A stretch of DNA of 64,000 nucleotides from Ancrocorticia sp047602305 (GTDB lineage Bacteria; Actinomycetota; Actinomycetes; Actinomycetales; Actinomycetaceae), in NCBI GenBank assembly GCA_047602305.1, contig JASGHO010000001.1, forward strand, positions 186,001 through 250,000, written 5' to 3'. Both the position numbers and the translations under genes were made by a program. Below the pieces are notes generated by a model. The model was not told where the DNA came from. It saw nothing but the letters and a program-made list of their open reading frames with translations, and searched no databases. This document shows positions 32,782-40,916 of the stretch, in pieces (positions within the stretch are counted from its first letter, which is position 1; each line of letters begins with the position of its first letter).

Positions 32782-33217
32782 GACGTTCAGGCCTGGGCGT
32801 TGGTGATGATGAGCCGAAAGAGACCGGTGAGCGGTTTCCGATTCGAACTGATACCGGCGAATTACTGCCCGCCGTTACGATGTTGTGGTCACCCACTACA
32901 TTCACACTTGAACTCTGTTTATTGACTTCGGCTACCAAAGCAGAAATCTCGTCTCGGTCCCCTTGATTGCTTGCCAACTGATTCTCTATGGCATCGCCGA
33001 GGGCTTTGACTCGACTGGGGCTATCTGGAGCATCCTCGACGCGTTCAAGTTCCTTGGTGCCCGAGAACTTTCTTCTCACCCAAGCGACGAGGCGGCCGAG
33101 GGCCCCTTGCCCCGCATCAATCGCATCATCCGTCAAATGGTTGACAGCCGCTTCACTTGCCTTCTCTAGAGCCGCACCAAACATGCCTGCAACCAAAGCC
33201 CCACTAATCGGATCCAT
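32768..33217 (-). CDS. small effector-like protein with C-terminal amyloid-like motif
   Basis: A 149-residue protein. Residues 1-~50 are helical and amphipathic to hydrophobic (DPISGALVAGMFGAALEKASEA), ~50-100 are charged and helical, and residues 104-124 carry VGDHNIVTAGSNSPVSV, matching 12 of 18 positions of the STAND N-terminal motif. A second, shorter NRSPVSF follows, then a Pro/Arg tail. In bacterial NLR-amyloid pairs the effector is a small N-terminal domain (often HeLo-like or Bell) ending in the motif; this matches that plan, but I cannot prove a membrane-toxic fold. The start at ATG 33217 has GAAAGGA 7 bases upstream; ATG 33265 has none but overlaps a stop (TAATG). The gene overlaps the STAND gene by 14 bp. 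Confidence 0.68.
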   Translation of the reverse strand: MDPISGALVAGMFGAALEKASEAAVNHLTDDAIDAGQGALGRLVAWVRRKFSGTKELERVEDAPDSPSRVKALGDAIENQLASNQGDRDEISALVAEVNKQSSSVNVVGDHNIVTAGSNSPVSVRIGNRSPVSFGSSSPTPRPERHARD

Positions 33218-33316
33218 CAACGCATCCTTTCGGCTAAATCCCGGGAAAGAGTATGCCTCAGACATTACACAGATTCAGTTCTTTCCTCGGCCATTTTGTA
33301 GGGCGTGCCTACCTCC

Positions 33317-33658
33317 TTACCGAATCTTGGTGCGCAACAGCTTGAATCTCTGGACATCACTAGTATTTTCCTCGGATAGCTCAAGAGCTTCGGCTAACCG
33401 AACGCCCTTGGGCCCACTCACCAGACCCACCACAGCACCACCAACTTCAGAGGAATCACCTTGAACGCCACCCTCAACCGCAGGCTTGGAGTCGCGGGAA
33501 TGCTGTTGCCGCAGCGGGTAGGCAGCGCTACGCCGGTTGGAAGTGCCTGAGGAACTGGGGGAACGTTGATTAGATTCGGTATCTCCGCGAAGTACTAAAC
33601 CGTTAAAGGGCCCTGTTCTCGCGCTTGACGACGTATGAATTCTTGCTGAGGTACTTGT
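33317..33658 (-). pseudogene. open frame without a start; probable frameshifted C-terminal part of the 68-residue gene
   Basis: A 113-codon stretch free of stops, in the frame one base off from the gene at 33603-33809 and overlapping its last 56 bases. It has no ATG and only late GTGs. The reading, ...FNGLVLRGDTESNQRSPSS... then GLVSGPKGVRLAEALELSEE and VQRFKLLRTKIR, looks protein-like (charged helix at the end). A single indel in 33603-33658 would join it to the upstream gene, giving a product of roughly 165-180 residues. Alternatives: a real but unusual start, or programmed frameshifting. Confidence 0.4.
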
Positions 33659-33809
33659 CTAGCACGGGATTATTGACACCCGGGTGCTTGACGGGTATCG
33701 GGGCACCTGGGCCTGAAAGGGACGCGATAGTACCTCCAGGGATGGCTGATTTCAGGATCCTATCCGTGAGTGATAGTTGACGCTTTTGATCTCGTGATCG
33801 CTTGGCCAT
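33603..33809 (-). CDS. 68-residue hypothetical protein (possibly a truncated N-terminus)
   Basis: Has a strong ribosome-binding site (GGGAGGAAGC before ATG 33809) 26 bp after the upstream membrane-protein gene. It starts MAKRSRDQKRQLSLTDRILK and is basic at both ends, with a Gly/Pro-rich middle (GGTIASLSGPGAPIPVKHPG). No family recognised. Its stop occurs inside a second open frame (33317-33658), so it may be the front half of a broken gene. It belongs to the same minus-strand cluster as the STAND pair. Confidence 0.55.
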   Translation of the reverse strand: MAKRSRDQKRQLSLTDRILKSAIPGGTIASLSGPGAPIPVKHPGVNNPVLDKYLSKNSYVVKRENRAL

Positions 33810-33835
33810 GCTTCCTCCCTGTGTTTGTCAAGAGC

Positions 33836-35248
33836 TTACTTCATACCGGCTGTCGCGGGATAGGTGGGCACGATGATTTCTAGACTTGGATTACCCGATG
33901 CATGTCGCGCGATCTGTATGAAGCGTTGATTTAGCCGAGCCCCTGCCAAAACCATGGCAATGGCACCATTCCATATGGCGATGAGAGACCAGAATGGGAC
34001 CAGCCAAGGATCACGTAGTTCCCCAATGAGCGATGCCGCTATGAGGAACAACGAAAACCCCGATGAAGAGATGAAGAAGCGTAGAAGATCAAGTGGCTTC
34101 TTCATTAGCGCGCTTTCTCCTTGCGATGCGAGAAACGCAATGAGAATTGCGGGCGCTGTGAGTAGAGCAGTTGCTGCATTCCCAGGGGTTCGACGCCAAA
34201 CCTCTGTGGCTTCCGGTAGAACGAGAACCAGCAGAATTAAGAACAGAGAGAAGGTGCTCGCGAACAGTGCAGTATTCTGGACGCCTCTCTTGGGGATTCC
34301 CAGCACTAGCTCGGCTCGAGTATCTGTAGAGTATCCAACAAAGCCGCCATGGACATGAGCAACTGGAATGCGACTATTGTCTTCGTGGATAGCTGGCGTC
34401 GGGGCTGTGCCGGGAACAAGCAGACCATCGGCATTAGGAATACGCAGAAGAAGACATTCGACCTCGGTTGGAGTGTGGAACTCCAAATGATACGAGCGAG
34501 TGTACGAGCTGCCATCCATTGCGAATGACAAGCTGAGCGCTTTAGCCCCTGAGGCGATGAGTAGTCGCTGCCAGAGACTGATCCTTGGGAAGTCTTCAAC
34601 AACATTCCAATGGTACGAGATCTTCAGAATCTGGCGTACCTTCATTGATGAGATTGGCATCAGTGAGATGAGTAGGAACTTGTCAGCAAAGGTCCGAATC
34701 ATGTACTCGACCATCTTGTCAAGAGAAGAGTCATCGGCCTGGAAGCATAACTTGCCATTCCAGATTCCTGACGAAACGAAGAGGTCGAGTTCATCTGAAT
34801 GAGTCGATGATCTGACATCTGGTCCGGCAATCTCAGCCAATGCATCTGATAACTCTGAAGTCTGTATGATGTCGTTCATCGTGAACAGATGCTTCATCAT
34901 GACTACACCGGCTTTTGTTGTTTCTTCCGTTCCAAGAATAGGCATGGTGTTACCCGATGTATCTTCAATGTCGAAGTTACGAAGTGGCCCTTTTTCAACG
35001 TACAGCAATGGGATCATGGAAAGGGAAGAACTACCGCTTGTGGATGCCGGTTCCGCGCCATCAACAATGTAAATGAGCCGTGGATCAAGAGGCGGCTGGC
35101 AATCGATGGAGTGGCGTCGTCGGCCCCATTCGCCTTCGAGCGGGTGAAGGCTATCAACTCGTCGATGGACCCACTCCGGCCAACGAAGGACGACATCGAG
35201 CAGGGCCTCGCCGAGTAGGCCTCCTTTGTCGTCGTCGAATGAATCCAT
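33836..35248 (-). CDS. hypothetical protein with C-terminal four-helix membrane region
   Basis: A 470-residue protein I do not recognise. Residues 1-~325 are soluble and mixed alpha/beta (including YHWNVVEDFPRISLWQRLL and YHLEFHTPTEVECLLLRIP); from ~325 to 455 four transmembrane segments follow (ALFASTFSLFLILLVLVL; AATALLTAPAILIAFLA; FFISSSGFSLFLIAASLI; LVPFWSLIAIWNGAIAMVLA). ATG 35248 has GAAGGAGAG upstream; an in-frame TTG at 35266 is weaker. It is first in the cluster leading to the STAND pair. Base composition is more AT-rich than flanking core genes, consistent with acquisition. A membrane-associated partner or second effector is possible but unproven. Confidence 0.6.
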   Translation of the reverse strand: MDSFDDDKGGLLGEALLDVVLRWPEWVHRRVDSLHPLEGEWGRRRHSIDCQPPLDPRLIYIVDGAEPASTSGSSSLSMIPLLYVEKGPLRNFDIEDTSGNTMPILGTEETTKAGVVMMKHLFTMNDIIQTSELSDALAEIAGPDVRSSTHSDELDLFVSSGIWNGKLCFQADDSSLDKMVEYMIRTFADKFLLISLMPISSMKVRQILKISYHWNVVEDFPRISLWQRLLIASGAKALSLSFAMDGSSYTRSYHLEFHTPTEVECLLLRIPNADGLLVPGTAPTPAIHEDNSRIPVAHVHGGFVGYSTDTRAELVLGIPKRGVQNTALFASTFSLFLILLVLVLPEATEVWRRTPGNAATALLTAPAILIAFLASQGESALMKKPLDLLRFFISSSGFSLFLIAASLIGELRDPWLVPFWSLIAIWNGAIAMVLAGARLNQRFIQIARHASGNPSLEIIVPTYPATAGMK

Positions 35249-35330
35249 GTGGCGGCTCTCCTTCAAGGGTTCGTGGACCGAGTGGGGAAGTAGCCGCCAT
35301 CGTAGAGATCATCCGGGAAGCCTGCAGAAG

Positions 35331-35349
35331 TTATCCCCACTGTGGAAAA
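35331..35349. other. inverted pair of DnaA-box-like 9-mers
   Basis: TTATCCCCA (35331-35339) and TGTGGAAAA (35341-35349; complement TTTTCCACA) face each other one base apart. Each differs from TTATCCACA at one position. They lie upstream of the cluster's first gene. This may be chance or a DnaA-responsive promoter site. Confidence 0.25.
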
Positions 35350-35438
35350 ACCTGTCCCGAACTCGTGCTCAAGAATGCAATTCGGAGGGAGAAAAGAAGG
35401 ATGAGAGGACTGACCCAGACAGTTGTTATCTTGCGTCC

Positions 35439-36002
35439 TTAGCGCCAGTGTTTGATCGCCGTATCGAGTGAGGTGATGAGCTGCTGGAATGTGGCGTCGA
35501 CGCTTCGTGCTTGCTTGAAGCCGCCGTTGAGTTCGAGGGAAATGAATCCGTGCAGTGCGCTCCTGACGATTCGAATCGCGTCCGTCAGATCGTCTCCTTC
35601 GAGATTGTAGGCGCGCAGTGTGGCTCCCATGACGTCCACAACCGGCCCACTTGCAACTTGACCCTCCACATCATCCGGCTCGGGCGCGATTTGCAATGCG
35701 GTGTAGCGTCCCGGATGCTCGCTTGCCCACTTCCGCATTGCCGTCCCCAGGGAATCCAATGCGGCTTTGCCAGACAACCCCGCGCATGCAATCGAAAGCT
35801 CGTTGGCGATCTCCCGCGCCGCCAGCCTCGATACCTCACGCTGAAGATCACCAAGATCATTGACGTGGCGGTAAACGCCGGGCGGCGCAATCCCCAGCGA
35901 TCGGCCCAGTTTGGTGATGGTGAGTTCGTTGAATCCAATGTCGTCGGCCAGGTCTGCCGCGCGTTCAACGACCTTCACCCGCGAAAGGCGTTCATTCACC
36001 AC
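35439..36002 (-). CDS. TetR/AcrR-family regulator
   Basis: A 187-residue repressor. The N-terminal HTH is RAADLADDIGFNELTITKLGRSLGIAPPGVYRHVNDLGDL in part (residues ~12-52); the C-terminal ligand domain is of the WHG type (ATLRAYNLEGDDLTDAIRIVRSALHGFISLE in part). The GTG start at 36002 shares one base with the stop of the upstream hydrolase gene (TAGTG), so both are one operon. The operator in front of the hydrolase is likely its own target, giving autoregulation. Confidence 0.88.
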   Translation of the reverse strand: MVNERLSRVKVVERAADLADDIGFNELTITKLGRSLGIAPPGVYRHVNDLGDLQREVSRLAAREIANELSIACAGLSGKAALDSLGTAMRKWASEHPGRYTALQIAPEPDDVEGQVASGPVVDVMGATLRAYNLEGDDLTDAIRIVRSALHGFISLELNGGFKQARSVDATFQQLITSLDTAIKHWR

Positions 36003-36796
36003 TATTGTCTCCTCAGCAAAGGAAGGATTGTATTCAGGACCGCTTCCGGTTGTTCCCCCATGGGGTAGTGGCCCGCGCCCTCGATCATCTCATACGAACC
36101 GCCTACCGCCCCGGCCACCCACGCGGCCTCCGTTTCGGGCGACGAGAAGTCCGGATCCTTGCTGCCCATGATCACCAGCACTTCGGCCTTCACGTTCGGC
36201 AACGCTGCCTGTGCCGGAGCGTGCGAGGTACGTGCCGTTTTCTGGAAAGCTCTCCAACGTCCCGGACGCTTCAGCAGATCCAAGGCGTGTGCAATATGTG
36301 ATTCGTGATCGTCCGGCCGGACCGCTCCAAACAGTGAACGGTAGTAGGTGCGCCAGACCATCGGACCCCACGGGTGAACAAGAGCAAGACGCATGAACAT
36401 CCGAGTCGCGGCACTCCCGTGGTCACGGACAAACGGGCCAATGAGAACCAGTCGATCAATAGCATCCGGATTTTCTGCTGCTGCAACAACTCCTGCGGCT
36501 GCACCCATCGAGTTTCCGATCAGCGCCGCCGGAGTATTTCCGAGCGCAGCCAGGACGGTGGCGATATCGGTGGCTGCGGCGACGTCGTCGTACGAATCAA
36601 ACTCTGCGGAGCTGCTGCCGTGCCCGCGAAGATCCATCACCGCAACTTGGTAGCCCGCCGTCACTAGCCCGGGAACGAGGTGCCGGAACGATGCCCGCGA
36701 CTCGCCCATGCCCGGTACGCACAAAACCACTGGCCCCGATCCTTCGACAGTAACGGCGATACGTCCGCCACCGGAGGAAACATTGAAACTCTTCAT
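36002..36796 (-). CDS. alpha/beta hydrolase
   Basis: A 264-residue cytosolic hydrolase with nucleophile S96 in GNSMG, the oxyanion HG-equivalent VPGMGES, an acid near GSKDPDFSS and the catalytic histidine in GAGHYPMGEQ. The fold order matches esterase/lipase or haloperoxidase-like enzymes; the substrate is unknown. It is cotranscribed with the TetR gene, which probably senses a related compound. The ATG at 36796 falls within an operator-like half-site and there is no Shine-Dalgarno, suggesting a leaderless mRNA. Confidence 0.85.
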   Translation of the reverse strand: MKSFNVSSGGGRIAVTVEGSGPVVLCVPGMGESRASFRHLVPGLVTAGYQVAVMDLRGHGSSSAEFDSYDDVAAATDIATVLAALGNTPAALIGNSMGAAAGVVAAAENPDAIDRLVLIGPFVRDHGSAATRMFMRLALVHPWGPMVWRTYYRSLFGAVRPDDHESHIAHALDLLKRPGRWRAFQKTARTSHAPAQAALPNVKAEVLVIMGSKDPDFSSPETEAAWVAGAVGGSYEMIEGAGHYPMGEQPEAVLNTILPLLRRQ

Positions 36797-36820
36797 GTTA
36801 CGAACACTAACATAATGTTA
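36795..36820 (-). promoter_or_regulatory. TetR operator/promoter with three half-sites
   Basis: ATGTTA (36795-36800), TAACAT (36808-36813) and ATGTTA (36815-36820) alternate in orientation, giving overlapping palindromes ATGTTA-N7-TAACAT and TAACAT-N1-ATGTTA. They cover the hydrolase start and the presumed -10. TetR dimers typically bind such sites. Confidence 0.6.
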
Positions 36821-36903
36821 CGAGTCATAACTAGAGGTTGACGGTGCTGAGTACTGGATCGTAAGTGTTGGTGGATGGGAATCCGCCGTCGTACAAGAAC
36901 TGC

Positions 36904-37890
36904 CTACTTGAGTAGGGGAGTGAGATAGCTGCCCTCGCCGTCGAGCAGGTCGGTGAGCAGGCGGCTCGGGCGCCAGTCCTCCACGCGCTCCTTGGGATCA
37001 TCCTGGGCGAGCCAGATGCCGAAGTCGCGGAGCTGATCGAAAACCGCTGCGCCGTGAATGAGCGCGCGACCATAGATCGGATCCATGTGACGGGCCGCGA
37101 TCTCCACGGCTGCTGCGCCCGCGGGGGAGTTAACGGGTTCGCCGTCGTCAGACACGCGTGCCTCGCACACCAACCGGCACAGATCGATTTCCGCCGGTCC
37201 AAGTACGGCGAACTCAAAGTCCAATAGAGCGACGACGGTGCCGTCCCACAGCGCGTTCATCAGGGCCAGATCGCCGTGGTTGACGACCTGCGTGACCATA
37301 GGCGCGGCGTGGAAATAGTCCGCGATGATGCGGTGAAGCCGTGCCTGCTGGGTACCGGACAGTTCTAGTTCGACGGCGGCACGTTCGGACGAAGCCGTGG
37401 CATCCTCGTGTGTCGCCGGAACAAAACCGCCGTGCGATGGGATGTGTTTCTTGAGAGACGGGGTCGCGTCATGAACGATCTGGGTGCGCGCCCACAGCTG
37501 GTGAATGGCTTGTTGTTGCTCCGCGGGTGTCAGCATGGGCCACACCTCGTGGAGGTTCTGGCTGCGAATTTCCTTGCTGACAATCCAGCCGTGGCCCTGA
37601 AGATTACCTTCCCCAAGGATCTGCGGGTGCCCGACCTCTTGCGGCAGAGCACGCGCGAGCGCCACCTCGCGAGTCATGTCGACGGGCGTATGCGCGATCC
37701 GCACCGCGATACCGTCACCCACCCAGGTGGCGTTCGAATACCCATTTGCTCGCCGCATCCGCGTGAGATCGCCACCGTAGCGAGCTGCTACTTTGGTGGC
37801 TAAACGCCGAACTTTGGCCACTTGAGCCGGATCGCGATGCTGGTCGAGCGGATGCGTGGTCGCGGTCTCCGCGTGGGCTTCTGGCGTCAT
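36904..37890 (-). CDS. aminoglycoside-phosphotransferase-like (APH) kinase
   Basis: A 328-residue small-molecule kinase of the APH/choline-kinase fold. The Brenner motif HGDLALMN (205-212) supplies the catalytic Asp and Asn; LLDFEFA (D224) is the metal-binding DFG equivalent. The N-lobe has RRANGYSNATWVGDGIAVRIA in part. APH-fold enzymes act on aminoglycosides, homoserine, fructosamine and others; nothing shows which here, so a resistance role should not be assumed. The gene is apparently monocistronic. Confidence 0.82.
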   Translation of the reverse strand: MTPEAHAETATTHPLDQHRDPAQVAKVRRLATKVAARYGGDLTRMRRANGYSNATWVGDGIAVRIAHTPVDMTREVALARALPQEVGHPQILGEGNLQGHGWIVSKEIRSQNLHEVWPMLTPAEQQQAIHQLWARTQIVHDATPSLKKHIPSHGGFVPATHEDATASSERAAVELELSGTQQARLHRIIADYFHAAPMVTQVVNHGDLALMNALWDGTVVALLDFEFAVLGPAEIDLCRLVCEARVSDDGEPVNSPAGAAAVEIAARHMDPIYGRALIHGAAVFDQLRDFGIWLAQDDPKERVEDWRPSRLLTDLLDGEGSYLTPLLK

Positions 37891-37929
37891 GCCACCATTT
37901 TCCCATGGGTCGAGAGGGCAAACGATCTA

Positions 37930-38580
37930 TCAATCGTCGGTTGGGGTGTCAGTGTCTCCTCCCACCGGCGCTCCGTACACAAGTTGGATGCCTTCGCCGT
38001 AGCGGTCCGCGATCAAAGCTGCTGCCTCGTCGCGTGACAGGGGAGAATCAGCCGCCTCATCGACATAGATTTCTGGGACGAAGCCGGAACCGACGCCCCA
38101 ACCACTCACCGCGATTCCAGCTTCGCGCAGTGAGCCTTGGTCAGCACTTATGAGTTCAGTGAGTGTCTGCAATTCTGATTCTGTTCTGAGGCTCTTCTCG
38201 AACCGCAGCTTGTCGGACGGAACACCCGAGGCTGCCCGGAACTCGTCTTGGATTGCCGGGTCATCGGTGGTGAGGTAGATGACCAGCAGATCGATTGATT
38301 CAGAGTCATTCGTTGCAATCCCCGTGTAGACATCAGGATGGGCACTTGGCCCAAATTCCCTCATCGCCTGGACTCCATCAAGAACCTCGGGGCTAATGCC
38401 GGAGTTGTTGACTGCGGGATCCTGCTCGGTGACCGGCTCCTTTTGTACAGAAGGAACGGGGGAGCTGTTGCCGGGCGCCGTCGTCGATGAAGATTCGGGA
38501 CTTTCGGAACTACCGCAGCCCGCAACGCTGCCGACAAGGAGTGCCACCGCAGCGAGCATTCCGAATGGTTGGTTCTTCAT
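37930..38580 (-). CDS. secreted lipoprotein of unknown function
   Basis: A 216-residue protein with a signal peptide and lipobox VAGC (lipidated C22), then a Ser/Thr/Pro-rich tether (SSESPESSSTTAPGNSSPVP) and a globular domain of ~150 residues (YTGIATNDSESIDLLVIYLTT; LVYGAPVGGDT near the end). No family recognised. ATG 38580 is preceded by AGGAGA in the minus strand. The domain alternates beta and alpha elements and may be a small alpha/beta sandwich. Confidence 0.7.
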   Translation of the reverse strand: MKNQPFGMLAAVALLVGSVAGCGSSESPESSSTTAPGNSSPVPSVQKEPVTEQDPAVNNSGISPEVLDGVQAMREFGPSAHPDVYTGIATNDSESIDLLVIYLTTDDPAIQDEFRAASGVPSDKLRFEKSLRTESELQTLTELISADQGSLREAGIAVSGWGVGSGFVPEIYVDEAADSPLSRDEAAALIADRYGEGIQLVYGAPVGGDTDTPTDD

Positions 38581-38669
38581 TGTGGCGTCTCCTATCGATA
38601 GGGGACGTCAGATCTGTGTGTCCACCTTGCTAGCAACCTAATGGAGGCACGGTGACAAGTCAATAGTCG

Positions 38670-38840
38670 CTACCGCTGGGTGATATCTGTATGAGCTGCC
38701 TGAGAGGGCGCGCGGAATACAGCATCGGGGAACTCTTCTTCAGCATTTCTTACAAGCCGAGTGATGATTTCCTCAGTGATCTCAACACCGTCAATCGTGC
38801 CGTAGGAACCGTTAGTGGCTTGAGCGATCTTGTTGTTCAT
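38670..38840 (-). CDS. 56-residue small protein downstream of the HerA-like ATPase
   Basis: MNNKIAQATNGSYGTIDGVE is followed by ITEEIITRLVRNAEEEFPDA and ends ITQR. It starts 12 bases after the ATPase stop, with GCGGAAA as a possible ribosome-binding site. The IDGVEITEEIITRLVRNAEEEF pattern (in part) resembles the N-terminal piece of ribbon-helix-helix antitoxins of actinobacteria, but no toxin is adjacent. It is shorter than the usual small-ORF cutoff. A truncated antitoxin-like protein is one reading. Confidence 0.5.
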   Translation of the reverse strand: MNNKIAQATNGSYGTIDGVEITEEIITRLVRNAEEEFPDAVFRAPSQAAHTDITQR

Positions 38841-38852
38841 TTTCCGCTACGC

Positions 38853-40916
38853 CTACCGCTTTCGCGTGCCGAAGATCGAGCGTGTGATCTGCGATCCCAG
38901 CGTCCGCCCGACAGAGCGCACCACGGAGTCCACTGCCGCATCGCGGCGTTTGCGCTGCCGCTCCGCCTCACGTTCGGCCTCCTTCGCCCGGCGTTCGGCC
39001 TCGCGTTCGGCAGCCCGTCGCGCCTGCTCCTGAGCCTTCTCGGCAGCCTTCTGAGCGTCGGCCAACTCCTTCAACCGAGCCTTTTCCTCATCTGCCTGGC
39101 GCTTGGCCTCGGCCTTCTCTGCATCGGCCCGCGCCTTTTCAGCGGCCCTCTCCGCCGCCACGCGCGCCCGCTCCTCAGCCTTGACCCGCGCGGCCTCCTC
39201 ACGAGCAGCCTGCTTCTCCTCTTCGGCGCGCCGCGTCGCGGCCTCCTCGGCAGCAACCTCGTCTGCGATGCGCTTCTCCAGCAGCTCGAATGCGCTTTCC
39301 GGGTCCACAGCGTCACGATAACGAGCCATCAGCGGCGAACTTGTCTCACACCGGGCAACAGCACCCTCGCTCGCCGGTCCCATAACAGCAACCGGAGCCC
39401 ACAGCTTCGTCGGTGCCACGGGAGTCGGACGCCCGGACGGATCAAGCACCGTCACAATCGCCTCGCCGGTACCAAGCGCGGGCAGCAACTCCAACAGATC
39501 GAGCGGTGAACGCGGGAACGTTTCCGCCGACGCCTTGAGCTGCTTGAGATCCTTCGGCGTATGCGCGCGCAGTGCGTGCTGGACACGCGAACCAAGCTGG
39601 GCGAGGACGTCGTCGGGCACATCCTTCGGAGTCTGGGTGACAAAGAAAACGCCGACTCCCTTCGAACGGATGAGCCGCACCGTCTGCACCACCTGGTTGA
39701 GGAACTCCTTCGACGCTCCGTTGAACAGCAGGTGAGCCTCGTCGAAGAAGAAGACGAGGCGTGGCTTGTCGAGGTCGCCCACTTCGGGGAGGTCGCCGAA
39801 GAGCGAGGCGAGCAGCCACATCGTGAAGGTGGAGAACAGTGCGGGCTGCGACTGTACATCCGGCAGTTCGAGGCACGAGATGAGGCCGCGTCCGTCGGAG
39901 GCGGTGCGCAGCAGCTCGGAGGTGTCGAAGGCGGGTTCGCCGAAGAAGGAGTCGGCACCCTGGGCCTGCAACGCGGAAATTTCGCGCAGGATGACGCCGG
40001 CGGTGGCCGGAGCGACCCCACCGATCTGCGTCAGAATCGGCTTGCCCGCGGGACTCGTCAGGTACTGCAACGTGGCGCGCAGATCGGTCAGGTCGATGAG
40101 CGCTAGGCCCTCGGCGTCCGCCCATCCGAAAATGAGGGAAAGCGTCGCTTCCTGCGTCTCGTTGAGGCCAAGCGCGCGGGCCAGCAAGAGCGGCCCAAAA
40201 TCCGTTACCGTGGTGCGAATCGTGACGCCACGGCCCTGCCCGCCGAGCGAATACAGCTCAACCGGGAACGACGACGCCGCGAACTCCTGCCCGTTCGCCG
40301 CCGTGCGCGCGAGCAGCTTCTCGGAGGTTTGACCCGGCTCGAGAAGCCCGGTCAGATCGCCCTTGATGTCCGTGATGAACACCGGAACACCGTTCGCGGA
40401 CAGCCCTTCGGTGAGCAGTTGGAGCGTGCGCGTCTTGCCGGTGCCGGTTGCGCCCGCCACCAGCCCGTGCCGATTGAACGAGCGCAGTGGAACGTTCACG
40501 GCGGCCTCCCGATGAGGCGACCCCGCTTCGAGATACGACCCCAGCCGCAGACTCGGCACCTCAAACGCGTAACTGTCGCGCACCGTCATCCCGTACTCAG
40601 AGAGAGCGCCCGACGACGGCGCGGCCGCCACCGGCTCTGCCACAGCTCCAGTTTCAGTAACCGGCACCGCTGGGGCATCCGAAGGTGAGGCCGCAGTAAC
40701 TGGGGTGGCGGACGCCGTTGTCGATAAATCAGGAGACTCAACCGGTGCTGACTCAACAACCCCAGACTCAGCACCACCGGCTGCCGGAGGAGTGGCGGCA
40801 GCGAGCGCAGCCTCCAACGCGGCTTGGGCGGCGGCAGCTTTTGCAGCGGCTGCGTCGGCGGCGGCTTGGGCGGCTTCGGCGCGCAGGCGGGCGATCTCGG
40901 ATTCAGACAGGCTCAT
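38853..40916 (-). CDS. HerA-like DUF853 family ATPase
   Basis: A 687-residue P-loop ATPase of the DUF853/HerA-helicase-like family. Residues 1-~105: Ala-rich coiled coil then Pro/Ala/Thr-rich linker. Walker A GATGTGKT at 155-162; VFITDIKGDLTGL follows; Walker B LVFFFDEAHLL near 385-395; sensor-like VTQTPKDVPDDVLAQLGSR. Residues ~545-660 are a long Ala/Glu/Arg coiled coil (EEAATRRAEEEKQAAREEAA), and the end is basic. Related proteins may translocate DNA; the cellular role is not established. The N- and C-terminal coiled coils are longer than the core family needs. Confidence 0.85.
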   Translation of the reverse strand: MSLSESEIARLRAEAAQAAADAAAAKAAAAQAALEAALAAATPPAAGGAESGVVESAPVESPDLSTTASATPVTAASPSDAPAVPVTETGAVAEPVAAAPSSGALSEYGMTVRDSYAFEVPSLRLGSYLEAGSPHREAAVNVPLRSFNRHGLVAGATGTGKTRTLQLLTEGLSANGVPVFITDIKGDLTGLLEPGQTSEKLLARTAANGQEFAASSFPVELYSLGGQGRGVTIRTTVTDFGPLLLARALGLNETQEATLSLIFGWADAEGLALIDLTDLRATLQYLTSPAGKPILTQIGGVAPATAGVILREISALQAQGADSFFGEPAFDTSELLRTASDGRGLISCLELPDVQSQPALFSTFTMWLLASLFGDLPEVGDLDKPRLVFFFDEAHLLFNGASKEFLNQVVQTVRLIRSKGVGVFFVTQTPKDVPDDVLAQLGSRVQHALRAHTPKDLKQLKASAETFPRSPLDLLELLPALGTGEAIVTVLDPSGRPTPVAPTKLWAPVAVMGPASEGAVARCETSSPLMARYRDAVDPESAFELLEKRIADEVAAEEAATRRAEEEKQAAREEAARVKAEERARVAAERAAEKARADAEKAEAKRQADEEKARLKELADAQKAAEKAQEQARRAAEREAERRAKEAEREAERQRKRRDAAVDSVVRSVGRTLGSQITRSIFGTRKR

